Position numbers and translations under genes: made by a program. Positions 1-7,110 of a stretch of 49,367 nucleotides of DNA are shown in pieces. How positions within the stretch are numbered: the stretch's first letter is position 1; every line of letters begins with the position of its first letter. Source of the DNA: an uncultured Corynebacterium sp. (GTDB lineage Bacteria; Actinomycetota; Actinomycetes; Mycobacteriales; Mycobacteriaceae); NCBI RefSeq assembly GCF_946222835.1, contig NZ_CAMIHD010000014.1, positions 1 through 49,367 on the forward strand. Reading direction: 5' to 3'. The notes under the pieces are model-generated. The model had not been told where the DNA came from, did not search any database, and saw only the letters and a program-made list of their open reading frames with translations.

Positions 1-490
1 AGGGGTAGACCATGGCAAAGACTGGCGGCTTGCCGTGCGGAAGCGGCTCTAATGCGCGGTCATAGTAGCCACCGCCTTTGCCCATGCGGTTGCCCTTGGC
101 ATCTACCGCCATGGCAGGGGCGAGCACCAGATCGCACTCGGCCAGCACGCTGCTATCAAAGCTCGGGCCCTGCGGCTCATTCAAGCCCAGTGGGCTTTCG
201 TGCATGGCCTCTTTGCCGCGGTATTCGGCAAAGGTTAACGTGCCATTCTTGCCGGAAATTGGCAGGAGGACGCGGGAGACATGTTCCTTGAGCCAAGGCA
301 CAAAGTCGGCGCCACCGGGCTCGGAGTCTAGTGGCCAATATGCGGCCACGGTCATGGACGCAGTGAGCTCGGATTCAAGGTGCTTGCGCACGGCGGCGGT
401 AAAGGCAGCGCGGTCCTCGGTGGAAAGTTCGCGGCGGGCCTGGACCAAGCGGGCGCGCAGCTCGTTTTTAGCAGTGTTGGAAGACGTCAT
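1..490 (-). CDS. 5-formyltetrahydrofolate cyclo-ligase, 3' end outside window
   Basis: Read on the minus strand from ATG at 490, the frame runs open to the window edge (about 163 codons). It should convert 5-formyl-THF to 5,10-methenyl-THF with ATP in cytosolic one-carbon metabolism. The N-terminal half has the family layout: a basic helix (KNELRARLVQARREL), a central block ending AAYWPLDSEPG, then the GKGGGYYDR ATP/folate-binding loop near residue 143. The C-terminus is missing only because the window ends. It is divergent from galU, as Rv0992c is from Rv0993 in M. tuberculosis. A TATGAT hexamer lies 6 nt before the ATG, with no Shine-Dalgarno, so a leaderless mRNA is likely. Confidence 0.9.
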   Translation of the reverse strand, partial: MTSSNTAKNELRARLVQARRELSTEDRAAFTAAVRKHLESELTASMTVAAYWPLDSEPGGADFVPWLKEHVSRVLLPISGKNGTLTFAEYRGKEAMHESPLGLNEPQGPSFDSSVLAECDLVLAPAMAVDAKGNRMGKGGGYYDRALEPLPHGKPPVFAMVYP

Positions 491-496
491 AAATAA

Positions 497-502
497 ATCA
501 TA
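497..502 (-). promoter_or_regulatory. -10 TATGAT, leaderless promoter of 5-FTHF cyclo-ligase gene
   Basis: TATGAT on the minus strand ends 6 nt before the ATG at 490. No ribosome-binding site lies between them, so the transcript probably begins at or next to the start codon (inference). Confidence 0.5.
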
Positions 503-545
503 GCCCCGCGGCGTAGCGGTGCACGGGAAAAATAATGTGGCGTTG

Positions 546-551
546 TACGCT
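546..551 (+). promoter_or_regulatory. -10 TACGCT, leaderless promoter of galU
   Basis: TACGCT is followed by exactly 7 nt and then ATG at 559. There is no Shine-Dalgarno, and this supports the 559 start over the in-frame ATG at 535, which would lie upstream of the promoter. Confidence 0.55.
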
Positions 552-558
552 ATTACGC

Positions 559-1485
559 ATGGCTATAGAACGCGAAGATTCCGCACGCGGAATCACCACG
601 GTTGTAGTTCCAGCGGCAGGTATGGGCACGCGATTTTTGCCCGCCACCAAGACGGTTCCGAAGGAACTGCTGCCCGTTGTTGATACTCCCGGCATTGAGC
701 TCATCGCAGAGGAGGCGGCCTCTGTGGGAGCGCGCCGCCTAGCGGTGATTACCGCGCCCGATAAGCAGGAAGTCATGCGCCACTTTGAGGCTTTCCCAGA
801 GTTGGTGGAAACCCTTGAATCCCGTGGCAAGGATGAGCAAGTAGCCAAGGTCAAGCGCGCCAACCAGCTCATTCACCCCGTTGCGGTGGAGCAGGAAAAG
901 CCCCTGGGTTTGGGCCACGCGGTAGGCCTGGCAGAGGAGGTGCTCGGCGAGGATGAGGATTCCTTCGCCGTCATGCTCCCAGATGACATCGTGCTGCCCG
1001 CCACTGTCATGGCGGACATGGCTCGAGTGCGCGCTGCTTTGGGTGGTAGCGTGCTGTGCGCCTTCGAAGTCCCGCGCGAGCAGACCTATAACTACGGCGT
1101 CTTCGACGTAGAAGATACAAATGCCCCCGGCGTTAAAAAGGTCGTGGGCATGGTGGAAAAGCCGGCGGTAGAAGATGCCCCGTCTAATCTTGTGGCCACC
1201 GGTCGCTACCTATTGGATCGCAAGATCTTTGATGCCCTGCGCCGCATTAAGCCAGGCAAAGGTGGCGAGCTGCAGTTGACCGATGCCATTGAGCTCCTCA
1301 TCGAGGAAGGTGAGCCCGTCCACGTGGTAGTCCACCAAGGAAAGCGCCATGACTTGGGCAATCCCGGCGGCTATATTCCCGCTAATGTGGACTTCGGCCT
1401 GCGCGATGAAAAGTATGGTCCCGCGCTGTATAAAGCGATTAAGCAGATTATGGCCGAGTATGAGGAAGAGCACGGCCTAGCCTAG
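559..1485 (+). CDS. galU: UTP--glucose-1-phosphate uridylyltransferase
   Basis: GalU makes UDP-glucose from UTP and glucose-1-phosphate, feeding trehalose, arabinogalactan and glycolipid synthesis in the cytosol. The 308-residue product has the nucleotidyltransferase N-terminus VVPAAGMGTRFLPATKTVPKE, with the signature G-x-G-T-R and the catalytic Lys, followed by PDDIV, FEVPREQTYNYGVF and VGMVEKP, all in normal order. Length is typical of bacterial GalU. I place the start at 559 because a -10 hexamer sits 7 nt upstream. The next gene, glp, follows after 56 nt, so galU probably heads the galU-glp-rimJ unit, the same order as Rv0993-Rv0995. Confidence 0.95.
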   Translation: MAIEREDSARGITTVVVPAAGMGTRFLPATKTVPKELLPVVDTPGIELIAEEAASVGARRLAVITAPDKQEVMRHFEAFPELVETLESRGKDEQVAKVKRANQLIHPVAVEQEKPLGLGHAVGLAEEVLGEDEDSFAVMLPDDIVLPATVMADMARVRAALGGSVLCAFEVPREQTYNYGVFDVEDTNAPGVKKVVGMVEKPAVEDAPSNLVATGRYLLDRKIFDALRRIKPGKGGELQLTDAIELLIEEGEPVHVVVHQGKRHDLGNPGGYIPANVDFGLRDEKYGPALYKAIKQIMAEYEEEHGLA

Positions 1486-1541
1486 GGAGGTTTCCCAGGG
1501 GCCGAGGACGCGGAAGCGAAGAAAGGGCGGGCAGAGACCTT

Positions 1542-2852
1542 ATGCGTTCAGTGGATGACCAGTTGGCGCTGGTAACGGATGCGGCGACGACACCGGAGCC
1601 GGTACGCATCGGTATTTCCAACGCGCTGGGCTTAATGTGCGCAGAGGAAGTGCAGGCTAACCAGCCCCTGCCGGGCTTTCCGCAGGCAGCCATCGATGGC
1701 TATGCGGTGCGCGCCGTAGATATTGGAGGCGAGCGTGGCTTGAGGGTACGCCGTCCCAAAGGGCAGGAAGAACAGCCTGCGCAGGGCGAAGAGGAGTCAG
1801 AGCCCCAGCAGCCAGAGGTAGAGCGTTCCTTACCTGTGGTGGGTGAGGTTCCGGCCGGTTCCAAGCAGCCGCTGCGCCTGCAGCCTAAGCAGGCGGTGCG
1901 CGTGTATACGGGTGCGCCTTTGCCTACGCTTGCCGACGCCGTCCTCCCCCTCGAGTGGACCGATCGCGGCCGCAAGCGTGTCACCGCTCATCGCCCAGTG
2001 CGCTCCGGTGACTTTGTGCGCCGAGTGGGCGATGATATCCAGCCTGGTGATGTCGCCGTATCTTCTGGAACCGTGTTGGGCCCCGCCCAGATCGGACTTC
2101 TGGCCGCTGTCGGCCGCTCTAAGGTGCTGGTTTATCCTCGCCCGCGCATCACCATCATTTCCTTTGGCCGCGAACTGGTTGATTTGGACCAAGAGCCAGC
2201 ACTGGGCCAAGTCTTTGACGTCAATTCTTATTCTCTTGCCGCCGCAGCCCGCGAGGCTGGGGCAGAGGTACATCGCGTTGGCATTGCCGAAGGTGAGCCG
2301 CGCCGCATCCGCGAGGCGCTGGAAAAGCATATTGCCCGCAGTGAGGTGCTGGTGATCTCAGGCGCGGTTGGCGGCGCAGGTGCCGAGGCCATCCGTGAGA
2401 TTCTGGATGACCTCGGTGATGTCGATACCTCCCGTGTGGCCATGCATCCCGGCTCTGTCCAGGGTTTTGGCTTGGTAGGCGAGGAGCGCATCCCGACCTT
2501 TTTGCTGCCGTCTAATCCGGTGTCCGCGCTCGTGGTCTTTGAGGTATATATCCGCCCGCTCATCCGTTTGGCACTAGGCAAGCGCAATGCACACCGCCGC
2601 GTGGTGCGTGCCCGAGCGTTGAACCACATCGATTCGCGTCCTGGCCGGCGCGGATTCATCCGTGCTCGCTTGATGCGCGATGCAGAAACCGCAGACTATC
2701 TGGTGGAAGGCCTCGGCGGTGCTGCAGGCGCTCCGGCGCACCTTTTGGCTGGCCTATCAGAGGCCAATGCCATGGTTCGCGTACCAGAAGAGGTAACGGA
2801 AATTCGCCCTGGCGATGTGGTTGATGTGTTGTTTTTAACCCAGCGCAGCTAA
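1542..2852 (+). CDS. glp: Gephyrin/MoeA-like protein Glp, degenerate molybdotransferase active site
   Basis: The 436-residue product has the MoeA/gephyrin fold order: DGYAVRA near residue 50, TGAPLPTLADAVLP near 124-137, GDDIQPGD, and a C-terminal LPSNPVSALVVFEVY. In MoeA enzymes the catalytic centre reads GGVSxGxxD and KPGKP. Here the equivalents are GAVGGAGAE and HPGSV, so the usual Asp and two Lys residues appear lost. In C. glutamicum the homologue Glp was described as a division protein that binds FtsZ and the membrane receptor GlpR (recalled literature). The glpR-like gene lies two genes downstream, and no other molybdenum-cofactor gene is in the window. A Gln/Glu-rich insert (about residues 69-94) interrupts the N-terminal part. 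I infer a scaffold role over a biosynthetic one. Confidence 0.85.
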   Translation: MRSVDDQLALVTDAATTPEPVRIGISNALGLMCAEEVQANQPLPGFPQAAIDGYAVRAVDIGGERGLRVRRPKGQEEQPAQGEEESEPQQPEVERSLPVVGEVPAGSKQPLRLQPKQAVRVYTGAPLPTLADAVLPLEWTDRGRKRVTAHRPVRSGDFVRRVGDDIQPGDVAVSSGTVLGPAQIGLLAAVGRSKVLVYPRPRITIISFGRELVDLDQEPALGQVFDVNSYSLAAAAREAGAEVHRVGIAEGEPRRIREALEKHIARSEVLVISGAVGGAGAEAIREILDDLGDVDTSRVAMHPGSVQGFGLVGEERIPTFLLPSNPVSALVVFEVYIRPLIRLALGKRNAHRRVVRARALNHIDSRPGRRGFIRARLMRDAETADYLVEGLGGAAGAPAHLLAGLSEANAMVRVPEEVTEIRPGDVVDVLFLTQRS

Positions 2853-3562
2853 TGCTTGATCCCTTTGGCAACGCAGCGGATAGATTCCGCCATCCTGCTA
2901 GCGGCCCTACCGATGACGTGCATCCGGGGTGGCCGGAATCTACTCCCTTTGTGCGGCTGCCCTCTTCTTCTGTCTTCCCTTCTGGGGCGCGGCTGCGTTT
3001 GCGGCCGCTGCTGCGTTCCGATGGCCACGAATGGCGGCGGCAACGCATCGAAGATGAAATGTTCCTTCGCCCTGTAGAGCCGACTCAAACCGCTCCTTGG
3101 GCGGCAGCGCATAGCCAGCAGGCGTGGTGGAATCATCTGATGTACCTGCGCAACGCCGCGCGCGAGGGGCTGGTGGTCCCCCTTGTCATTGAGGTCGAGG
3201 GCCAGTTTGTAGGCCAGATGACCCTGGGAAATATCCAGCATGGCAGCATTCGCGATTGCTGGATCGGATACTGGGTATATTCCGCGGTCCACGGTGCTGG
3301 AGTGGCTACGGCAGCAACCGCCTTGGGCGTGGACCATGCCTTTGGGCGGGTGGGCCTACACCGGGTGACAGCCACCTATTTGGAGCACAATCCTGCTTCC
3401 GGTCGGGTTTTGGCCGCCAATGGGTTCCGGCACGAGGGGTACTTGCGGCGCAACCTGCATATCGACGGCGCGTGGCAGGACCACCATTACGTGGCGTTGG
3501 TAAGAGAGGACTACGCCTCTACTGCTGTAGATCGCCTCCGCCAGGCTGGTCGATTGGTATGA
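2852..3562 (+). CDS. rimJ: GNAT N-acetyltransferase, RimJ-type
   Basis: This 236-residue protein belongs to the RimJ/RimL GNAT family, which acetylates the N-terminal amino group of ribosomal proteins or similar substrates with acetyl-CoA. The acetyl-CoA region reads WIGYWVYSAVHGAGVATAA, a degenerate Q/RxxGxG/A loop, followed by the family's NPASGRVLAANGFRHEG segment. The N-terminal ~45 residues are a Pro/Ser-rich extension. ATG overlaps the glp stop as TAATG, so translation is coupled. The position between glp and glpR is conserved with Rv0995, so a role linked to the division module is possible but unproven. Confidence 0.9.
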   Translation: MLDPFGNAADRFRHPASGPTDDVHPGWPESTPFVRLPSSSVFPSGARLRLRPLLRSDGHEWRRQRIEDEMFLRPVEPTQTAPWAAAHSQQAWWNHLMYLRNAAREGLVVPLVIEVEGQFVGQMTLGNIQHGSIRDCWIGYWVYSAVHGAGVATAATALGVDHAFGRVGLHRVTATYLEHNPASGRVLAANGFRHEGYLRRNLHIDGAWQDHHYVALVREDYASTAVDRLRQAGRLV

Positions 3563-3600
3563 ATCAGCTTCCCATTCACTGAGTTAACAACCTCAATTTT

Positions 3601-3630
3601 CACATAAGTCACAACATTGTAATTTATGTG
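3601..3630. promoter_or_regulatory. Inverted repeat, candidate operator upstream of glpR
   Basis: CACATAA (3601-3607) and TTATGTG (3624-3630) are perfect 7-nt inverted arms with a 16-nt spacer. They lie just upstream of a likely -10, TACAGT (3643-3648), and overlap where a -35 would be. No named regulator can be assigned from sequence alone. Confidence 0.35.
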
Positions 3631-3642
3631 TATTTAGGGTGC

Positions 3643-3648
3643 TACAGT
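3643..3648 (+). promoter_or_regulatory. Probable -10 (TACAGT) of glpR
   Basis: TACAGT preceded by TGC lies 58 nt before the GTG start, in the only sizable gap of the galU-glpR cluster. It implies that glpR has its own promoter with a leader of about 50 nt and a purine-rich ribosome-binding site (GGGGAAGG, 3690-3697). Confidence 0.4.
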
Positions 3649-3705
3649 GCGCTTTTACCGTTTAAGGTGGAGTAATCATCTGCATCCTAGGGGAAGGTCC
3701 TATTC

Positions 3706-5103
3706 GTGTCGACAGCTGTGCCGATTATCGCGATCATCGTGGTGTGGCTCTTCGTACTCGCACCGTGGCTATTGGGGAGGAATAACCGCCCTATGAGCCA
3801 TACCGGTGAGGCCTTTGAGGATACTCGTGTCCTTTTCGAGGGAGATTCCGGCAAGGTTGCTGGCCGCCGACGCCCACGTTTGCGCGCTGATGATGTCCAC
3901 CTCCGCGATGACCAGGATGAGGCGGACTATGAAGTGGTAGAGGCCGCAGACGCTGCCGAGGATGAACCGGATGTCGAGTCCATTAAAAATTCCTCGCGCT
4001 CGGTGACTATTGCCGGCGCCGCCCGCCGCGCTAAGTCTCAGCCTTTTGGAACCGGTAGCCGTGCGTTTACTACAACGGCGGCGTCTACCACTGATGAGGA
4101 ATCCCCAGCAAAGGCGGATACTGTCGATGGCGAAGTGGTTGAGGAGGGCCTCGCGGAAGAAGGCGATTCTGCTGCTAAGCCACAGGCAGATGCGGTTCCG
4201 GCCTCCCGACAGCCTGATGCGGACCAGGCCGGTGATACCGGCGATGCAGACGATGCCGATGATGTTCTTCTTGAAGACGAGGAGGATGCCGCGGACAACG
4301 CCGCAAAGGATGATTCTTCCACTGTCGACGCCGCCGAGGCGGAGGTCTTTAGCGCTCCGGCAGTTTCTTCCGTGGCGAGCGATGCTTATGCTTACGACGA
4401 GACCTATACCTCCCCGGTAGACCTCATGTATCCGGGCGCTGTAGATAAGGCCGAAGTCAGTGAAAATGACGCTGCGGGTTCTGATGCCGCGGAGGATTCC
4501 GAGCCTCACTCTGCGAATGCGGCTGATGCCGAGCTCGCTGAAGAGCCGGCCAATGCCGCTGAAGTAGACGATGCCGGCATGGACACCGATCTATCCGAGG
4601 ACGAGGTGGAATTTGCGCAGCGCCGCTTGGGCCGGGGTGGCTGGGATCCGGTAGCAGAAAAGGAAAGATCTGCTACTCGCTACCAGCGCCGCCAGCGCAC
4701 ACTGCTGGGCCTAGCGGTGGCCGTGGTCCTCACAGTGGCCCTGGGCATCGTGGTGGGCGGCTGGACCTGGTGGTTGGCTGCGGTCGCCGGAGCACTTACC
4801 GTGGTCTACCTGATAGCGCTTCGCGCCCAGGTTCGCCAAGAACAAGCACTCATGCGTCGCCGAGTACGTCACTTGCGCCGCGCCCGTTTAGGCGTGCGCA
4901 ACGCGGACGATGAAGCATTGAAGATCCCGCGCAACTTGCGCCGCCCGGGCGCTGTGGTCGTGGAAATCGATGATGAAAGTCCCGACTTCGTGCACCTTCC
5001 GCTGAGCTATAGCGATGGTGAAGACGGCGACTTTGACGGCCCGCATGCCGGGCCCGACGGCTATGGCCGCCGCGATGACTTAGCAGCCCGCCGCGCTGGA
5101 TAG
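3706..5103 (+). CDS. glpR: Membrane receptor of Glp (GlpR/SepX family, divisome)
   Basis: The product is 465 residues, starting at GTG with GGGGAAGG 8 nt upstream. One membrane segment lies at residues 3-23. A very long acidic Ala/Asp/Glu-rich region (about 50-320) follows and is surely disordered. Two further membrane segments are at about 333-352 and 355-373, then an Arg-rich stretch and a C-terminal tail. This matches the layout of Rv0996 and of actinobacterial SepX/GlpR proteins, and the place after galU-glp-rimJ is the same. In C. glutamicum GlpR is reported to bind Glp and help link FtsZ with polar growth (recalled). The assignment rests on architecture and gene order more than on a motif. 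Confidence 0.8.
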   Translation: MSTAVPIIAIIVVWLFVLAPWLLGRNNRPMSHTGEAFEDTRVLFEGDSGKVAGRRRPRLRADDVHLRDDQDEADYEVVEAADAAEDEPDVESIKNSSRSVTIAGAARRAKSQPFGTGSRAFTTTAASTTDEESPAKADTVDGEVVEEGLAEEGDSAAKPQADAVPASRQPDADQAGDTGDADDADDVLLEDEEDAADNAAKDDSSTVDAAEAEVFSAPAVSSVASDAYAYDETYTSPVDLMYPGAVDKAEVSENDAAGSDAAEDSEPHSANAADAELAEEPANAAEVDDAGMDTDLSEDEVEFAQRRLGRGGWDPVAEKERSATRYQRRQRTLLGLAVAVVLTVALGIVVGGWTWWLAAVAGALTVVYLIALRAQVRQEQALMRRRVRHLRRARLGVRNADDEALKIPRNLRRPGAVVVEIDDESPDFVHLPLSYSDGEDGDFDGPHAGPDGYGRRDDLAARRAG

Positions 5104-5118
5104 GAATTGATGATGGCC

Positions 5119-5835
5119 TTAGCTAACGGCGCTTCGGGGCCCGGCGGAAGGAGCTGGCTGGGAGTGCGTGAGCGCGTTATATTCCTGGGCTAGGCCGTAA
5201 TTCGGTACGCCGCTGTCGTGCCATACCCCGGAGGTGCCGCGGCGGTGAGAGCCGATGAGGTGAGTATCAATCATGCCGATAGCCTCCATGAGGGCGAAAC
5301 AGGTAACTGGGCCGACGAAGCGGAATCCCTTCTTCTTTAGCTCGCGCGACATGAGCTTGGACTCGTAGCTCTTTTTCGGAATATCTTCCATGACGGTGGG
5401 GTAGAGGTTCTCTGGAGGTTGGAAGGCCCAAATGAACTCCGCTAGCCCGCCTTCTTCGCGCAGAGCAATGGTTGCTTTGGCGTTATTAATTGCGGCGCGG
5501 ATTTTGGTTTCGTTGCGGATAATGGAGGCGTCGCCAAGCAAACGCTCAATATCTGCTTCACCGAACTGGGCAACCTTGTCCGGGTCGAAGTGACAAAAGG
5601 CCGCACGGAAGGCCTCGCGCTTCTTTAAGACCACGGCCCAGGAGAGGCCGGACTGGAAAGACTCCAGGCTCAAACGCTCGTAGAGCGCAGCTTCATCGAA
5701 AATGGGCAGACCCCATTCGGTGTCGTAGTACTCCTTCAACATCGGCGAGGACATGGCCCAGGGCGGGCGGCCCAAACCATCATCGTCGTAGACCAAGGTG
5801 GTGCGATCTTCGGACTGCGTAGTTGATTCGCTCAA
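5119..5835 (-). CDS. tag: DNA-3-methyladenine glycosylase I, zinc site degenerate
   Basis: Tag excises 3-methyladenine from alkylated DNA. The 238-residue frame has the HhH-glycosylase core EYYDTEWGLP, ESFQSGLSWAVVLKKRE (with the conserved Glu of the base pocket), DASIIRNETKI and KKKGFRFVGPVTCFALMEA. Compared with E. coli Tag, three of the four zinc ligands differ: Cys4 is Pro (RPPW), His17 is Tyr and Cys179 is Ser; only the His of THLIG remains. I use TTG at 5835 because AAAGGAGAT sits 4 nt upstream. The frame runs further up to 5949 without such a signal. It is convergent with glpR, 15 nt apart. Confidence 0.9.
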   Translation of the reverse strand: MSESTTQSEDRTTLVYDDDGLGRPPWAMSSPMLKEYYDTEWGLPIFDEAALYERLSLESFQSGLSWAVVLKKREAFRAAFCHFDPDKVAQFGEADIERLLGDASIIRNETKIRAAINNAKATIALREEGGLAEFIWAFQPPENLYPTVMEDIPKKSYESKLMSRELKKKGFRFVGPVTCFALMEAIGMIDTHLIGSHRRGTSGVWHDSGVPNYGLAQEYNALTHSQPAPSAGPRSAVS

Positions 5836-5839
5836 GGTG

Positions 5840-5848
5840 ATCTCCTTT
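5840..5848 (-). promoter_or_regulatory. Ribosome-binding site fixing the tag TTG start
   Basis: AAAGGAGAT on the minus strand lies 4 nt before TTG at 5835. It is one of the strongest Shine-Dalgarno matches in the window and decides the start codon. Confidence 0.6.
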
Positions 5849-5978
5849 AATTCTTCTGTGCGTGGTACCCATTGAAACAGCTCTTTCCCCGCAGAACTGC
5901 TCCTTCCCCGCCAAAGGGCGAATTTCCCAGGAGTACGGGTGTAGCCCACTGCCTTCGCATCGGGAGAGTGGTTCAGGG

Positions 5979-5984
5979 TAATCT
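5979..5984 (+). promoter_or_regulatory. -10 TAATCT, leaderless promoter of doxX
   Basis: TAATCT is followed by 7 nt and ATG at 5992, with no Shine-Dalgarno. It supports 5992 over the in-frame upstream ATG at 5872. Confidence 0.5.
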
Positions 5985-5991
5985 GTTCAGC

Positions 5992-6405
5992 ATGAATAGA
6001 CCTGCCGTACGCGATGCCGCATTGCTCATTTTTCGAGCGGTCCTCGGATTAATCTTTATCGCACACGGCGTGGACAAGATGTTTATGACTGGCATGGATG
6101 AAACCGTGGGGCAATTTTCCGCCCTCGGGGTGCCGCAGCCACAACTTTCTGGCTATATAGCCGCCATCGGGGAGATGGCGGGCGGAGCCTTCCTCGTCGT
6201 CGGGCTGCTCACCACCTTTGTCGCCGGTGCTCTTGCCTTGCTCATGGGGTGTGCCTTGTATTTCGTGCACCTGGGCCACGGCCTTTTTGCCGCCGATGGT
6301 GGAATCGAATACCCACTGGTCTTGCTGCTATCTTTGCTGATGATCGTAATTTTTGGCTCCGGTCGAGCCAGCATGGATGGGGTGCTCAGCAATGTTGACG
6401 CATAG
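5992..6405 (+). CDS. DoxX family membrane protein
   Basis: The 137-residue product has four hydrophobic segments (about residues 8-26, 52-71, 74-93, 104-122) and the DoxX signature near the first helix, RAVLGLIFIAHGVDKMF. DoxX proteins are small inner-membrane proteins. In mycobacteria one works with superoxide dismutase and a thiosulfate sulfurtransferase, but neither partner is adjacent here. The 3' end overlaps the next gene by 14 nt, so the two are probably cotranscribed. Substrate and exact role are unknown. Confidence 0.85.
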   Translation: MNRPAVRDAALLIFRAVLGLIFIAHGVDKMFMTGMDETVGQFSALGVPQPQLSGYIAAIGEMAGGAFLVVGLLTTFVAGALALLMGCALYFVHLGHGLFAADGGIEYPLVLLLSLLMIVIFGSGRASMDGVLSNVDA

Positions 6406-7093
6406 TCAAGTCCAAGCGGCGATCTCTGCCCAATTGGACGGTGAGCACTCGGATCTGCCTAAGGACGTCATTGATGCTCACCTCGAAAGCTGTACCGAGT
6501 GCCGCGCTTTCCGGGATAAAGCGGCCGCGTTATCGCGCTCATTGAGCTTTGTAGAGCCTGCGGATTCCGGCATGGCGCCGCCAACGGACCTTTCTGAGGT
6601 CATTTTGGCCGGTGTGGAGCCGGAATGGCGGCGCACCTCGAGCGCTCGCCAAGCCAACCTCACGGTCGCGCGCGCCGCCATTGTGGCTATGGGCGCCGTC
6701 TTTGCGGTCTGGGCCGTGGTGCTTATCGTGCATGCCTCCGGGCTTGTGCCGTTGGGGGAGGATGTAAAGGTGCTTGATCCTACTGCGGATCCAGAGCGGG
6801 CCAACCTGTTAATGGAGGGCGCAGCGGTGCGTTTCGGCATGGCCTGTGGCCTATTGTTCAGCGCTTGGCGCCCTGCGGCGGTAACCGGCCTGCTGCCCGT
6901 TTCGGCCACGATGTTTGCCTTCCTCTTCGGCTTTGGCATACGGGACATAGCGCTGGGCACCGTGACCATTGAGCAGGTGTATTTCCTTATTGCTACCGCG
7001 CTGGCAACTCTGAGCCTGTCGTGGGCTTGGGCAGCAGAAAAGGGCTACTTGGTGCGCGCTTGGTGGAAGTCCCTCAACGCGCAACCTCAATAA
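6392..7093 (+). CDS. Zinc-finger (anti-sigma-type) membrane protein, orphan
   Basis: The 233-residue product begins with a cytoplasmic HxxxCxxC zinc motif (HLESCTEC, about residues 30-37), as in ZAS anti-sigma factors. About four membrane segments follow (roughly 92-115, 145-160, 165-185 and 200-218). ZAS proteins normally hold an ECF sigma factor encoded next door; none is here. The gene overlaps doxX by 14 nt and ends 17 nt from the convergent pmt stop. The start at 6392 is chosen because it gives MLTHSQVQAAISAQLDGE, the usual beginning of such domains; in-frame ATGs at 6353 and 6374 lie deep in doxX. Regulation of doxX or a distant sigma factor is possible but unproven. Confidence 0.75.
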   Translation: MLTHSQVQAAISAQLDGEHSDLPKDVIDAHLESCTECRAFRDKAAALSRSLSFVEPADSGMAPPTDLSEVILAGVEPEWRRTSSARQANLTVARAAIVAMGAVFAVWAVVLIVHASGLVPLGEDVKVLDPTADPERANLLMEGAAVRFGMACGLLFSAWRPAAVTGLLPVSATMFAFLFGFGIRDIALGTVTIEQVYFLIATALATLSLSWAWAAEKGYLVRAWWKSLNAQPQ

Positions 7094-7110
7094 ACCCCGC
7101 TGTCGTACGG

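Noticed and set aside
3769..4509. 246-codon minus-strand frame inside glpR
   Set aside because: It mirrors the acidic Ala/Asp repeat of glpR, is rich in Ile/Gly/Arg and has no start signal; a composition shadow.
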